Of a DNA stretch of 64,000 nt, positions 16,172 to 24,376 are shown one piece after another. Position 1 is the stretch's first letter; every line of letters starts with the position of its first letter. The notes beneath the pieces are model-generated. The model searched no databases, had not been told where the DNA came from, and saw nothing but the letters and a program-made list of their open reading frames with translations. Source of the stretch: an uncultured Prevotellaceae bacterium (lineage in GTDB: Bacteria; Bacteroidota; Bacteroidia; Bacteroidales; Bacteroidaceae); the NCBI GenBank assembly GCA_902800435.1, contig CADCEQ010000013.1:19229-83228 (forward strand), in the 5' to 3' direction. The translations under genes and the position numbers were made by a program.

Positions 16172-19100
16172 ATGGAAGACTTCATTCACCTGCACGTACA
16201 TACCTATTACTCAATACTCGACGGACAGTCGAAGATTTCGAAGCTTGTAGACAAGGCCATCGGCAACGGCATGCGAGGCATGGCGGTGACCGACCACGGC
16301 GACATGTTTGGCATCAAAGAGTTTCACGACTACTGCAACGACGTCAATAAGAAACGCAAGAAGGAGGGGCTTGAGCCGTTCAAGCCTATCTTCGGCTGCG
16401 AGATGTACGTGGCTCGTCATGGTGCTAAGGAGGTACACGAGGGCAAGGAGAACATGAGCGGTTACCACCTCATTGTGCTGGCCAAGAACTACCAAGGTTA
16501 TAAGAACCTGATTAAGCTGGTCAGTAACTCTTGGACTGACGGCTACTATATGCGACCGCGTACCGACCGTGCCGACTTGGAGCGCTACCATGAGGGGCTG
16601 ATTGTCTGCTCGGCCTGCATTGCCGGCGAGGTGCCTGCCAAAATCCTGAAGGGCGACATAGCTGGAGCCCGCGAGGCTGTGGAGTGGTATCACAACCTGT
16701 TTGGCGATGACTACTATCTGGAGCTACAGCGCCACGAGGTGAAGAATCCCGCCCAGCGGGCTAACCGCGAGACGTTCCCCCTGCAGCAGCAGGCCAACAA
16801 GGTGCTCATTGAACTGGCCCGTGAGTACGGCATCAAGCTCGTCTGCACGAACGACGTCCACTTCGTCGACGAGGAGAACGCCGAGGCCCACGACCACCTG
16901 CTCTGTCTGTCAACGGGCAAAGATCTGGACGACCCCTCCCGCATGCTCTACTCGAAGCAGGAGTGGTTCAAGACGCGTGAGGAGATGAATGCCATCTTCA
17001 GCGACGTGCCCGAGGCGCTGTCGAACACCCTGGATATATTAGATAAGGTGGAAATCTACTCGCTCGACCACGACCCCATCATGCCGTTCTTCCCCATTCC
17101 CGAGGAGTTCGGAACCGAGGACCAATGGCGGCATAAGTTTACCGAGGACGACCTGTTCCGCGAGTTTACCAGCGATGAGAACGGCGAGAACCCGCTGCCG
17201 CGTGAGGAGGGTGAGAAGAAGATTAAGAAACTTGGCGGCTACGACAAGCTCTACCGCATCAAGTTCGAGGCCGACTACCTGGCGAAGTTGGCGTATGAAG
17301 GGGCCCACCGCCGCTACGGCGAGCAGCTGTCGAAGGAGGTGGATGACCGCGTGCGCTTCGAACTGCATATCATGAAGACGATGGGCTTCCCGGGCTACTT
17401 CCTCATCGTCCAGGACTTTATCAACTCCGCCCGCGACGAGCTTGGCGTGATGGTGGGACCCGGGCGTGGCTCAGCAGCCGGCTCGGTGGTGGCCTACTGT
17501 CTGGGCATCACGAAGATCGACCCGCTGAAGTATGACCTGCTGTTCGAGCGTTTCTTGAACCCCGACCGCATATCGCTGCCCGATATTGATACCGACTTCG
17601 ACGATGACGGCCGCGGCCGTGTGCTGAAGTGGGTGGAGGACAAGTACGGCCATGAGAACTGTGCACATATCATCACCTACGCCTCGATGGCCACAAAGAA
17701 CAGCATCAAGGATGTGGCGCGTGTGGAAAAACTGCCGTTGGCAGAGTCGAACCGCCTGTGCAAAGCCATTCCTGACCGACTGCCCGATGGCATGAAGATG
17801 AATCTGCCTAACGCTATCAGGGCCGTGCCCGAGCTGCGCGATGCCGAGGCTTCGGCCGACCCCGTTCTGGCCAACACCATCAAGTATGCCAAGATGCTCG
17901 AGGGCACTGTCCGCGGCACGGGTATCCACGCCTGCGGCTTCATCATCTGTCGCGACCCCATCTCGGACTGGGTACCCGTCTCGACGGCCGACGACCCCGA
18001 CTTCAAGGACACGAAGACCAACTGTACGCAGTACGACGGTCACGTCATCGAGTCGACGGGCCTCATCAAGATGGACTTCCTCGGCCTGAAGACGCTGTCG
18101 GAGCTGAAGGAGGCATGCGCCAACATCAAACAGCACCGCGGCATCGACATCGATCTCGACCACATACCCATCGACGACCAGAAGACCTACGAGCTCTACC
18201 AGCAGGGCCGCACCGTCGGCACGTTCCAGTTTGAGTCGGCGGGCATGCAGAAGTACCTGCGCGAGCTGCACCCTACGGTGTTTGAGGACCTCATCGCTAT
18301 GAATGCCCTCTACCGTCCCGGTCCTATGGACTATATACCCTCGTTCATCGCCCGAAAGAACGGTCGTGAGGAGATTAAGTACGACATCCCCTGCATGGAG
18401 AAGTACCTGAAGGACACTTACGGCATCACCGTCTATCAGGAGCAGGTGATGCTGCTCTCGCGCCAGCTGGCCGACTTCACCCGTGGCGAGAGCGATGCCC
18501 TGCGTAAGGCAATGGGTAAGAAGAAGAAGGACATCGTCGACCAGATGAAGCCCAAGTTCATTGAGGGTGGCAAGAAGAACGGCCACGACCCGCAGAAGCT
18601 GGAGAAGATATGGGCCGACTGGGAGAAGTTCGCCTCCTACGCCTTCAACAAGTCGCATGCCGCCTGTTATTCGTGGGTGGCCTACCAGACAGCTTACTTG
18701 AAGGCCAACTATCCGGCTGAGTTCATGGCCGCCATCATGAGTCGCCGCCGCGACCAGATAACGGAAATTACGAAGTTGATGGACGAGTGCAAGCAGATGG
18801 GCATCGCCACGCTGGGACCCGACGTCAACGAGTCGTACCAGAAGTTCGGTGTGAACCACAAGGGCGAGATACGCTTCGGACTGGCCGCCATCAAGGGTAT
18901 GGGCGACTCGGCCGCCCAGGCCATCATCGACGAGCGCGAGGAGAACGGCCCGTATGCGAGCATCTTCGACTTTGCCCAGCGCGTCTCGTTTGCCAACGTC
19001 AACCGCAAGGCCTACGAATCGCTGGCCCTTAGTGGCGGCTTCGACTCGTTCGGCATCCGCCGCGAGCAGTTCTTTGCCGAGAACAGCAAGGGCGAGGCTT

Positions 19101-19888
19101 TCCTTGACACCTTGGTGCGCTACGGTCAGACCTACCAGCTGGAGAAGCAGCAGGCACAGAACTCGCTGTTCGGCGGCTTCGACGATGTGGAGATAGCCAC
19201 GCCTCCCATCCCGAAGACCGACGTTCGCTGGAGCGACATCGAGCGGCTGAACAAGGAGCGCGACCTCGTGGGCATCTATCTCTCCGCCCATCCGCTGGAC
19301 GAATATAAGATCGTGCTCGACAACCTCTGCAACACAAAGTGCCAGGAACTGGCTGATGTTGATAAGCTGACCGACCGCCAGGACGTCATCCTCGGCGGCA
19401 TCGTGACTGGCGTCAGGACCGGCTTCACCAAGACGGGCAAGCCCTTCGGCATCGTCACCCTTGAGGACTTCGAGGGAGCAGGCGAACTGGCCATGTTCGG
19501 CGAAGACTGGGGAGTCCGCTCAGGTTTCTTCAGCGTGGGGGCCTCTGTCTACGTGACGGGCAAGATACAGTCGCGTTACAAATTCAAGGACGATGGCCCG
19601 AAAGACCTGAAGGTCACGGGTGTGGAGTACCTGCAGACCATCAAGGACAAGGCCGTCGACCGCATCACCATCCAACTGACCACCGACCTGCTTGACGACC
19701 AGATTGTAGCTGAACTGGGCGAGATGGTCAGTGAGCACCCCGGCAAGACGAAGGTCTTCTTCCAGCTGCGCGACTCGCTTGGTAAGCACCATGTGCTGCT
19801 GAAGTCGAAGACTTGCACGGTCGATGTTCACCACCAGTTGATAGACTATATCGAGCGCAACGAAGCGCTGGACTATAAGATTAATTAA
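16172..19888 (+). CDS. dnaE: DNA polymerase III alpha subunit
   Basis: 1238 residues, normal length. The replicative polymerase of the holoenzyme. The PHP domain opens with FIHLHVHTYYSILDG and VTDHGDMFG; the polymerase core has VGPGRGSAAGS and the catalytic aspartates in LPDIDTDFDD; RPGPMDYIPSFIARKNG and the FNKSHAACYSWVAYQTAYLK helix follow; the OB-fold is near residues 1050-1130. I start at 16172 because the product then begins directly with MEDFIHLHVHTY; the in-frame ATG at 16136 lies upstream of the TAACTTTG promoter box and would add 12 unrelated residues. The gene is followed after a 45-nt repeat-rich spacer by trxA. Confidence 0.97.
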   Translation: MEDFIHLHVHTYYSILDGQSKISKLVDKAIGNGMRGMAVTDHGDMFGIKEFHDYCNDVNKKRKKEGLEPFKPIFGCEMYVARHGAKEVHEGKENMSGYHLIVLAKNYQGYKNLIKLVSNSWTDGYYMRPRTDRADLERYHEGLIVCSACIAGEVPAKILKGDIAGAREAVEWYHNLFGDDYYLELQRHEVKNPAQRANRETFPLQQQANKVLIELAREYGIKLVCTNDVHFVDEENAEAHDHLLCLSTGKDLDDPSRMLYSKQEWFKTREEMNAIFSDVPEALSNTLDILDKVEIYSLDHDPIMPFFPIPEEFGTEDQWRHKFTEDDLFREFTSDENGENPLPREEGEKKIKKLGGYDKLYRIKFEADYLAKLAYEGAHRRYGEQLSKEVDDRVRFELHIMKTMGFPGYFLIVQDFINSARDELGVMVGPGRGSAAGSVVAYCLGITKIDPLKYDLLFERFLNPDRISLPDIDTDFDDDGRGRVLKWVEDKYGHENCAHIITYASMATKNSIKDVARVEKLPLAESNRLCKAIPDRLPDGMKMNLPNAIRAVPELRDAEASADPVLANTIKYAKMLEGTVRGTGIHACGFIICRDPISDWVPVSTADDPDFKDTKTNCTQYDGHVIESTGLIKMDFLGLKTLSELKEACANIKQHRGIDIDLDHIPIDDQKTYELYQQGRTVGTFQFESAGMQKYLRELHPTVFEDLIAMNALYRPGPMDYIPSFIARKNGREEIKYDIPCMEKYLKDTYGITVYQEQVMLLSRQLADFTRGESDALRKAMGKKKKDIVDQMKPKFIEGGKKNGHDPQKLEKIWADWEKFASYAFNKSHAACYSWVAYQTAYLKANYPAEFMAAIMSRRRDQITEITKLMDECKQMGIATLGPDVNESYQKFGVNHKGEIRFGLAAIKGMGDSAAQAIIDEREENGPYASIFDFAQRVSFANVNRKAYESLALSGGFDSFGIRREQFFAENSKGEAFLDTLVRYGQTYQLEKQQAQNSLFGGFDDVEIATPPIPKTDVRWSDIERLNKERDLVGIYLSAHPLDEYKIVLDNLCNTKCQELADVDKLTDRQDVILGGIVTGVRTGFTKTGKPFGIVTLEDFEGAGELAMFGEDWGVRSGFFSVGASVYVTGKIQSRYKFKDDGPKDLKVTGVEYLQTIKDKAVDRITIQLTTDLLDDQIVAELGEMVSEHPGKTKVFFQLRDSLGKHHVLLKSKTCTVDVHHQLIDYIERNEALDYKIN

Positions 19889-19930
19889 AGGTAAGAAAGT
19901 AAAAAGGTAAAAAAGTAAAAAGGAGAAAAA
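19889..19930 (+). repeat. GGTAAAAAAGTAAAA-type repeat in the dnaE-trxA spacer
   Basis: The whole spacer is made of imperfect copies of GTAAAAAGGTAAAAAA. The trxA ribosome-binding site (AAGGAG at 19920-19925) is the last part of the array. The same repeat family occurs at 47582, 52779 and 54797, and inverted at 47664 and 52907. Confidence 0.8.
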
Positions 19931-19933
19931 GTT

Positions 19934-20248
19934 ATGGAAGTACAAATCACAAACGAGAATTTCGAGACATTGAAGAACGGCCAGCTGCCGTTAGTAGTTG
20001 ATTTCTGGGCAACATGGTGCGGACCGTGCCGCATGGTGGGACCCATCATTGCCGAACTGGCGCAGGAGTACGACGGCCAGATCGTCGTCGGCAAGTGCGA
20101 CGTCGAGGAGAACGAGGACCTGGCCGTGGAGTTCGGTATTCGCAACATCCCCACCATCCTGTTCTTTAAGGGCGGCGAAGTGGTCGACAAGGTGGTAGGC
20201 GCCCAGAGCAAGGCCAAGCTCGACGAGAAGTTCAAGGCTCTGCTCTAA
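19934..20248 (+). CDS. trxA: Thioredoxin
   Basis: 104 residues, the standard single-domain cytoplasmic form. The active site WCGPC sits in VDFWATWCGPCRMVGPI, with the cis-Pro in IRNIPTILFFKGGEVVDKVVG. It reduces protein disulphides and feeds ribonucleotide reductase. It starts at the first ATG after an AAGGAG site 8 nt upstream. It lies 45 nt after dnaE and 34 nt before a small conserved gene, an order I remember from other Bacteroidales. Confidence 0.98.
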   Translation: MEVQITNENFETLKNGQLPLVVDFWATWCGPCRMVGPIIAELAQEYDGQIVVGKCDVEENEDLAVEFGIRNIPTILFFKGGEVVDKVVGAQSKAKLDEKFKALL

Positions 20249-20282
20249 ACACAATCGAAAATCGTAAATCGCAAATCCCAAG

Positions 20283-20603
20283 ATGCCAAGCTTTGAAGAC
20301 GAACTTCGCATGGACGAAGAAGAGAATCGCCGTGAGATAGCCTTTATCCGCGAGCGGTTGCCGCAGGAGCTGAAGTCATACTTCAGCGATGACGACCTGT
20401 ACTACCTGATGGATGCCATCGTCGACTACTATTACGACAGCGGCATCCTGGAGTCGACGGCCGACGAGATAGAGATTGATATGCAACAGGTGGCCGACGC
20501 GGTCACCGCTCAGGCTAAGAAAGACAAGGTGGGAACCTTCGACCCCGAAGTCGTGTACTACGTCGTCGAGGCCGACATGGATTTCCAGGAACAAAATTTG
20601 TAA
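20283..20603 (+). CDS. Small acidic conserved protein of unknown function
   Basis: 106 residues, cytoplasmic (no signal or TM). It is mostly helical and very acidic (DELRMDEEENRREIAF, YFSDDDLYYLMDAIVDYYYDSG). I know it only as a conserved Bacteroidetes protein located behind trxA. It sits between trxA (34 nt) and the GH5-esterase gene (4 nt), on the same strand. No function is assigned. Confidence 0.85.
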   Translation: MPSFEDELRMDEEENRREIAFIRERLPQELKSYFSDDDLYYLMDAIVDYYYDSGILESTADEIEIDMQQVADAVTAQAKKDKVGTFDPEVVYYVVEADMDFQEQNL

Positions 20604-20607
20604 TAGA

Positions 20608-23600
20608 ATGAGGAGACTTTTTGTTAGCTTGGTAGCGGCTTTTATCTCCATCACATTAAATGCTCAGGGGGTGAAGCCGCTGCCTACGCTGCATGTAGAC
20701 GGCAAGTGGCTGGTAGACATGCACGGCAACCACGTTGTGTTGCACGGTGTGATGGACACGCCGAACATGTATTTCAACGGATGGCGGTGGGGAACCCCGT
20801 GGGGAGGAGAAAATGGTTACGCCGACTACAATGCCGAGGGCGTCACCAAGTGTCTGAACTATTTCGAGAAGATCTTCGCCGGTCTGGAGGAAGCCAAGTG
20901 CAACGTGTTCCGTCTGCACTTGGATCCAGCCTGGACTAACGACCCGAGCAGCAGCTACTCTTACGCCGTTGCCGCCAACCAGCCGGCAGACGCTACGTCG
21001 GAAGCTGACATTAAGAAGTTTAACCCCCAGCGTCTGCGCACCTTCCTTGCCTCGCTCTACATCCCCTTGATGCAGAAGGCAATGGCCCACGGCCAGTATG
21101 TCGTGGTTCGTCCGCCGGGTGTCTGTCCTCCGAACCTGAGGGTGGAAGACTATTACCAGACATACCTGCTTGAGGTCTGGGACATCGTGTCGAAGGATGC
21201 AACCATTCAGCAGTATGCCGGACAGATTAGCCTGGAGTTGGCCAACGAGCCAGTAAATCTGAAGGATGCTAATGGCAATGACAATGCCAAGGCCCTGCAC
21301 GACTATTTCCAGCCCATTGTCGACAAGATTCGCTCGAACGGCTTTACGGGCATCATCTGGGTGCCCGGTACTGGCTGGCAGTCGAACTATACGAGCTACA
21401 AGTCATATCCCATCACGGGCAGCAATATCGGCTATGCCGTCCATGACTATGCGGGCTGGTACGGCTGCAGCGACGACACCCCATCTTCGCAAAATAAAAT
21501 CAATAACTTCCACAATCAGGTACCCGTGGTAGACACTAACCCCATCATTATTACGGAGGTAGACTGGAGCCCCAAGAAGCCCGGAACTGGCCATACTAAT
21601 GAGCATGGAGATTGGGTGGAATCCAATTATGGCACTTGGGCTACTGCTTCAACTTCGAAATGGGGCAAGGCCTTCAAGGCTACACTCGACCATTTTGGCA
21701 ATATCTCGATGACGCTCTCAGGTACTGGTTGTCTCATCGACATTGACGAGCTTATAAATAATAATAAGGTGACGGCTGCCTTTGGCGGAGAACCGGAAGC
21801 CTGCGGCAAGGCCTGCATGGACTGGTATGCCGACTATTACGAGGTAAACTGGCCGCACGCCGACACAGCTGCAACGCCAGAGGAGCAAGGTACTGCGGTT
21901 AAACTGTCGTTGAGCGATGTGGCCTCAGAGGTCATGATAGGCCAGTCGGGTAAGTTGCAGGTCGTGGCCACCTATAAGGACGGCCATAAGGCTAATGTGG
22001 CATCGGAGGTGACTTGCACAACCAACTCGAACGGCATCATAGAGATTAGTGACGGCCAGATACGCGGTCTCAGCGAGGGTGAGGCCAATGTGAACGTGAG
22101 CTATACCGACCCTATGGGCAACACGCTCACTGCGACGTTCAAGGTGCGTTCTACCTTCTTCCCATTCGGGGAGCAGTATATCAAGACGGATATCTTTGAT
22201 AACGGGACGTATAATGAGAGTACCCATGCCTTCCATCCCGGACAATGGGGACAGATGGGCTGGGTGTACCCTGATGGAGTTGATTTCTCCGGATATAAGT
22301 TCTTGGTTGTCAAACTGAAGGAACCACAGAGTTGCGGGGCACACCTGAACATCTTTACTTCGAACAACATCTGGGACGGGCAAGGCAGTTTTGAGACCCC
22401 AACCTTTGATTCCCAGACGCAGATAGTGGTGGATCTCAGTGCTGCTAAGTATCTTAATGGTCAGAAAGAAGGTCAATTGCTTGACACCAAAAACATCCAT
22501 ATCGTGGACTTCTGGTCATACGGAACTGGCGATATCACTGTTGAAGATGTGTTCCTGAGCAACGACGATGCTTACGAAGAGCCTGCTGTTGCCAAGAACG
22601 AGACGCTTACTGTGGGTTCTGACACCCGCTCCATGATAACGTATGCCCCCAATGGCTTGCCCGAGCAGCCGCCATTGGTCATTGCCTGTCACGGTGCCAA
22701 CCAGGATGCTGCCTACCTGCAGAGTCTGGCGAAGTGGGAGTCGGTGGCTGACACCGCGAAGTTTGTCGTCGTCTATGCCAACGGCATCGATAAGTATTGG
22801 GACATCAGTGGAACGAAGGACCTGCAGTTCATGCAGGCTATCATCGACGAAATGCACAGCCGGTATAACATAGACCTGAACCGCGTTTATCTGACAGGCT
22901 TCTCCATGGGCGGCATGTTCACCTACTATGCTGCCTCAAAGATGGCCGATAAGATTGCGGCCTTCGCCCCTGTAAGCGGCTACTTGATGGGTGGCCCCAA
23001 TGCCACGTCCTCGCGTCCAGTGCCCATTCTGCACACACATGGAACGTCAGACGACGTCTGCGTCTATAGCAACGTACAGCAGCACATCGACGCCTGGGTG
23101 AGATTCAACGGTTGCAGCACAACGCCGGAAACCATCAAGCCCTATCCGAAGTCGAAACCCAACTCGCCCGCCAAGCTGGAGCGCTACAAGGGCGGCAGGA
23201 ACGGCGTGGAGGTGGCATTGCTGACGCTGGCCGACAAGGGACACTGGTGGTCGATGGACAATGCACAAGCTCTTACGTCGGAAGAGGTATGGAACTTCTG
23301 CAAGCGCTACTCGCTTGACATGCCGGAGCCAGAGGTGACAACGGTCACGCTTGACGCGGACAATCCGAAGCTGGAACTCTCGAAGGCTTTCAACGAAGGC
23401 GGCTGCGTGCCCGCTGGCTGGACTACCTATGACAGCAGCGAAGGACGCACGGGCTATAGCAACGGTTATTGGAACGGTTGCCGTATCCTACAACTGACGG
23501 GTAGTCAGCGTGACTTCGACTACGGATTCTACTTCCGTAACATTAGCGGTGGCTCCCATGCCGGCTACGTGAAGTATGGTGCCAGGGGCAGCTATACGGA

Positions 23601-24087
23601 CTTGCAGCTGACGCCCGGGCGCTATGAGCTACGCTATAAGATTTGCAGTTGGAACCGAGGTGACTTCCCTCCTGTAAGCATTTGCGTGGAGAAGGCCGAC
23701 GATGGTTCGGTGGTCAGTTCGCAGCAGTGTAAGCCTACGGTGAACATCGGCAATGATGCATCGAACAGTTTCAGCGGCGTGCAGGAGGAGGCACTTAGCT
23801 TTGACATCTCCACGGAAGATAACTATGTGCTGGCTTTCTATACGCAGGATTCCGGATGGGCTGACGCCATCATCGGCTCGCTGACGCTGGCCTATATCAT
23901 TCCGGGCGACGTCAATAGTGACTCTAGAGTAGACCGCGACGATGTGACCTGTCTGATCAGTCATCTCCTGGGACAGAAGCCAGCCAGATTCTCTGCAACA
24001 GCTGCTGACGTGAACCGTGACAGTAAGGTGGATATAGCCGACGTGACAAGCATCATCGGGATAATCCTGGCCCGTTCTTCTCAATAG
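20608..24087 (+). CDS. Multimodular secreted GH5-type glycoside hydrolase with CE1-type esterase and dockerin-like domain
   Basis: 1159 residues from the ATG at 20608, which starts a signal peptide (MRRLFVSLVAAFISITLNAQ); the frame extends upstream through the previous gene only as a shadow. Domains in order: GH5-type barrel about 25-410, with acid/base Glu in LANEP (E214) and nucleophile in ITEVDW (E317); Ig-like domain about 430-515; beta-sandwich, probably carbohydrate-binding, about 518-650; alpha/beta-hydrolase esterase of the feruloyl/PHB-depolymerase type about 665-905 (GFSMGG with S766, Asp in SDD about 815, H879); C-terminal beta module about 910-1095; and a type-I-dockerin-like pair of DVNxDxxVDxxDV repeats at 1100-1155. 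It should cut a beta-glycan backbone and remove acyl side groups. It starts 4 nt after the trxA-linked gene with no visible promoter. Confidence 0.9.
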   Translation: MRRLFVSLVAAFISITLNAQGVKPLPTLHVDGKWLVDMHGNHVVLHGVMDTPNMYFNGWRWGTPWGGENGYADYNAEGVTKCLNYFEKIFAGLEEAKCNVFRLHLDPAWTNDPSSSYSYAVAANQPADATSEADIKKFNPQRLRTFLASLYIPLMQKAMAHGQYVVVRPPGVCPPNLRVEDYYQTYLLEVWDIVSKDATIQQYAGQISLELANEPVNLKDANGNDNAKALHDYFQPIVDKIRSNGFTGIIWVPGTGWQSNYTSYKSYPITGSNIGYAVHDYAGWYGCSDDTPSSQNKINNFHNQVPVVDTNPIIITEVDWSPKKPGTGHTNEHGDWVESNYGTWATASTSKWGKAFKATLDHFGNISMTLSGTGCLIDIDELINNNKVTAAFGGEPEACGKACMDWYADYYEVNWPHADTAATPEEQGTAVKLSLSDVASEVMIGQSGKLQVVATYKDGHKANVASEVTCTTNSNGIIEISDGQIRGLSEGEANVNVSYTDPMGNTLTATFKVRSTFFPFGEQYIKTDIFDNGTYNESTHAFHPGQWGQMGWVYPDGVDFSGYKFLVVKLKEPQSCGAHLNIFTSNNIWDGQGSFETPTFDSQTQIVVDLSAAKYLNGQKEGQLLDTKNIHIVDFWSYGTGDITVEDVFLSNDDAYEEPAVAKNETLTVGSDTRSMITYAPNGLPEQPPLVIACHGANQDAAYLQSLAKWESVADTAKFVVVYANGIDKYWDISGTKDLQFMQAIIDEMHSRYNIDLNRVYLTGFSMGGMFTYYAASKMADKIAAFAPVSGYLMGGPNATSSRPVPILHTHGTSDDVCVYSNVQQHIDAWVRFNGCSTTPETIKPYPKSKPNSPAKLERYKGGRNGVEVALLTLADKGHWWSMDNAQALTSEEVWNFCKRYSLDMPEPEVTTVTLDADNPKLELSKAFNEGGCVPAGWTTYDSSEGRTGYSNGYWNGCRILQLTGSQRDFDYGFYFRNISGGSHAGYVKYGARGSYTDLQLTPGRYELRYKICSWNRGDFPPVSICVEKADDGSVVSSQQCKPTVNIGNDASNSFSGVQEEALSFDISTEDNYVLAFYTQDSGWADAIIGSLTLAYIIPGDVNSDSRVDRDDVTCLISHLLGQKPARFSATAADVNRDSKVDIADVTSIIGIILARSSQ

Positions 24088-24104
24088 CACAAGCCTGTGC
24101 CGCA

Positions 24105-24166
24105 TAGGCGGCGGTAAACGGTGCTGAACCCGGCGGTAAACGCGGCGTTTGCTGGCGGGTAAAGGC
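24105..24166. repeat. GGCGGTAAAC-type short repeats
   Basis: Three imperfect copies (GGCGGTAAACG twice, GGCGGGTAAAGG once) lie within 60 bp after the GH5-esterase gene. Similar GGAGTAAAC / GGCGGGTTAC words occur at 62727-62790. Confidence 0.5.
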
Positions 24167-24189
24167 GAGGACGGTCAGTGGGTTCGCTC

Positions 24190-24369
24190 TATATTGCAAT
24201 ATTGCATTGCAAATGATTTTGAGTGGAGGTGCGGAGAGAATGAGAGAAGGTAAGAATTGGTATAAGTATCTATATATTAATAAGTTATATTATTATTTAC
24301 TATTATCTTATACATTTTTACCTTCTCTCACTTCCGTGAAAATGAAATGAAATGCAATATTGCAATATA
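24190..24369. repeat. 180-bp inverted-repeat element between convergent genes
   Basis: The ends are a perfect 19-bp inverted repeat: TATATTGCAATATTGCATT at 24190-24208 and its complement at 24351-24369. Inside lie a second perfect 13-bp pair (TGAGAGAAGGTAA 24241-24253 with 24318-24330) and a third, TATAAG 24261-24266 with CTTATA 24307-24312. The centre is very AT-rich and there is no reading frame. It could fold as one long hairpin on either strand, acting as a bidirectional terminator, or be a MITE-like element whose ends begin and finish with TA. It fills almost the whole 24088-24376 gap together with the short repeats before it. Confidence 0.8.
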
Positions 24370-24376
24370 AGGTTAG

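Noticed and set aside
17471..19291. 606-residue minus-strand frame inside dnaE
   Set aside because: It is fully antisense to a conserved polymerase gene; the open frame results from high GC codon bias.
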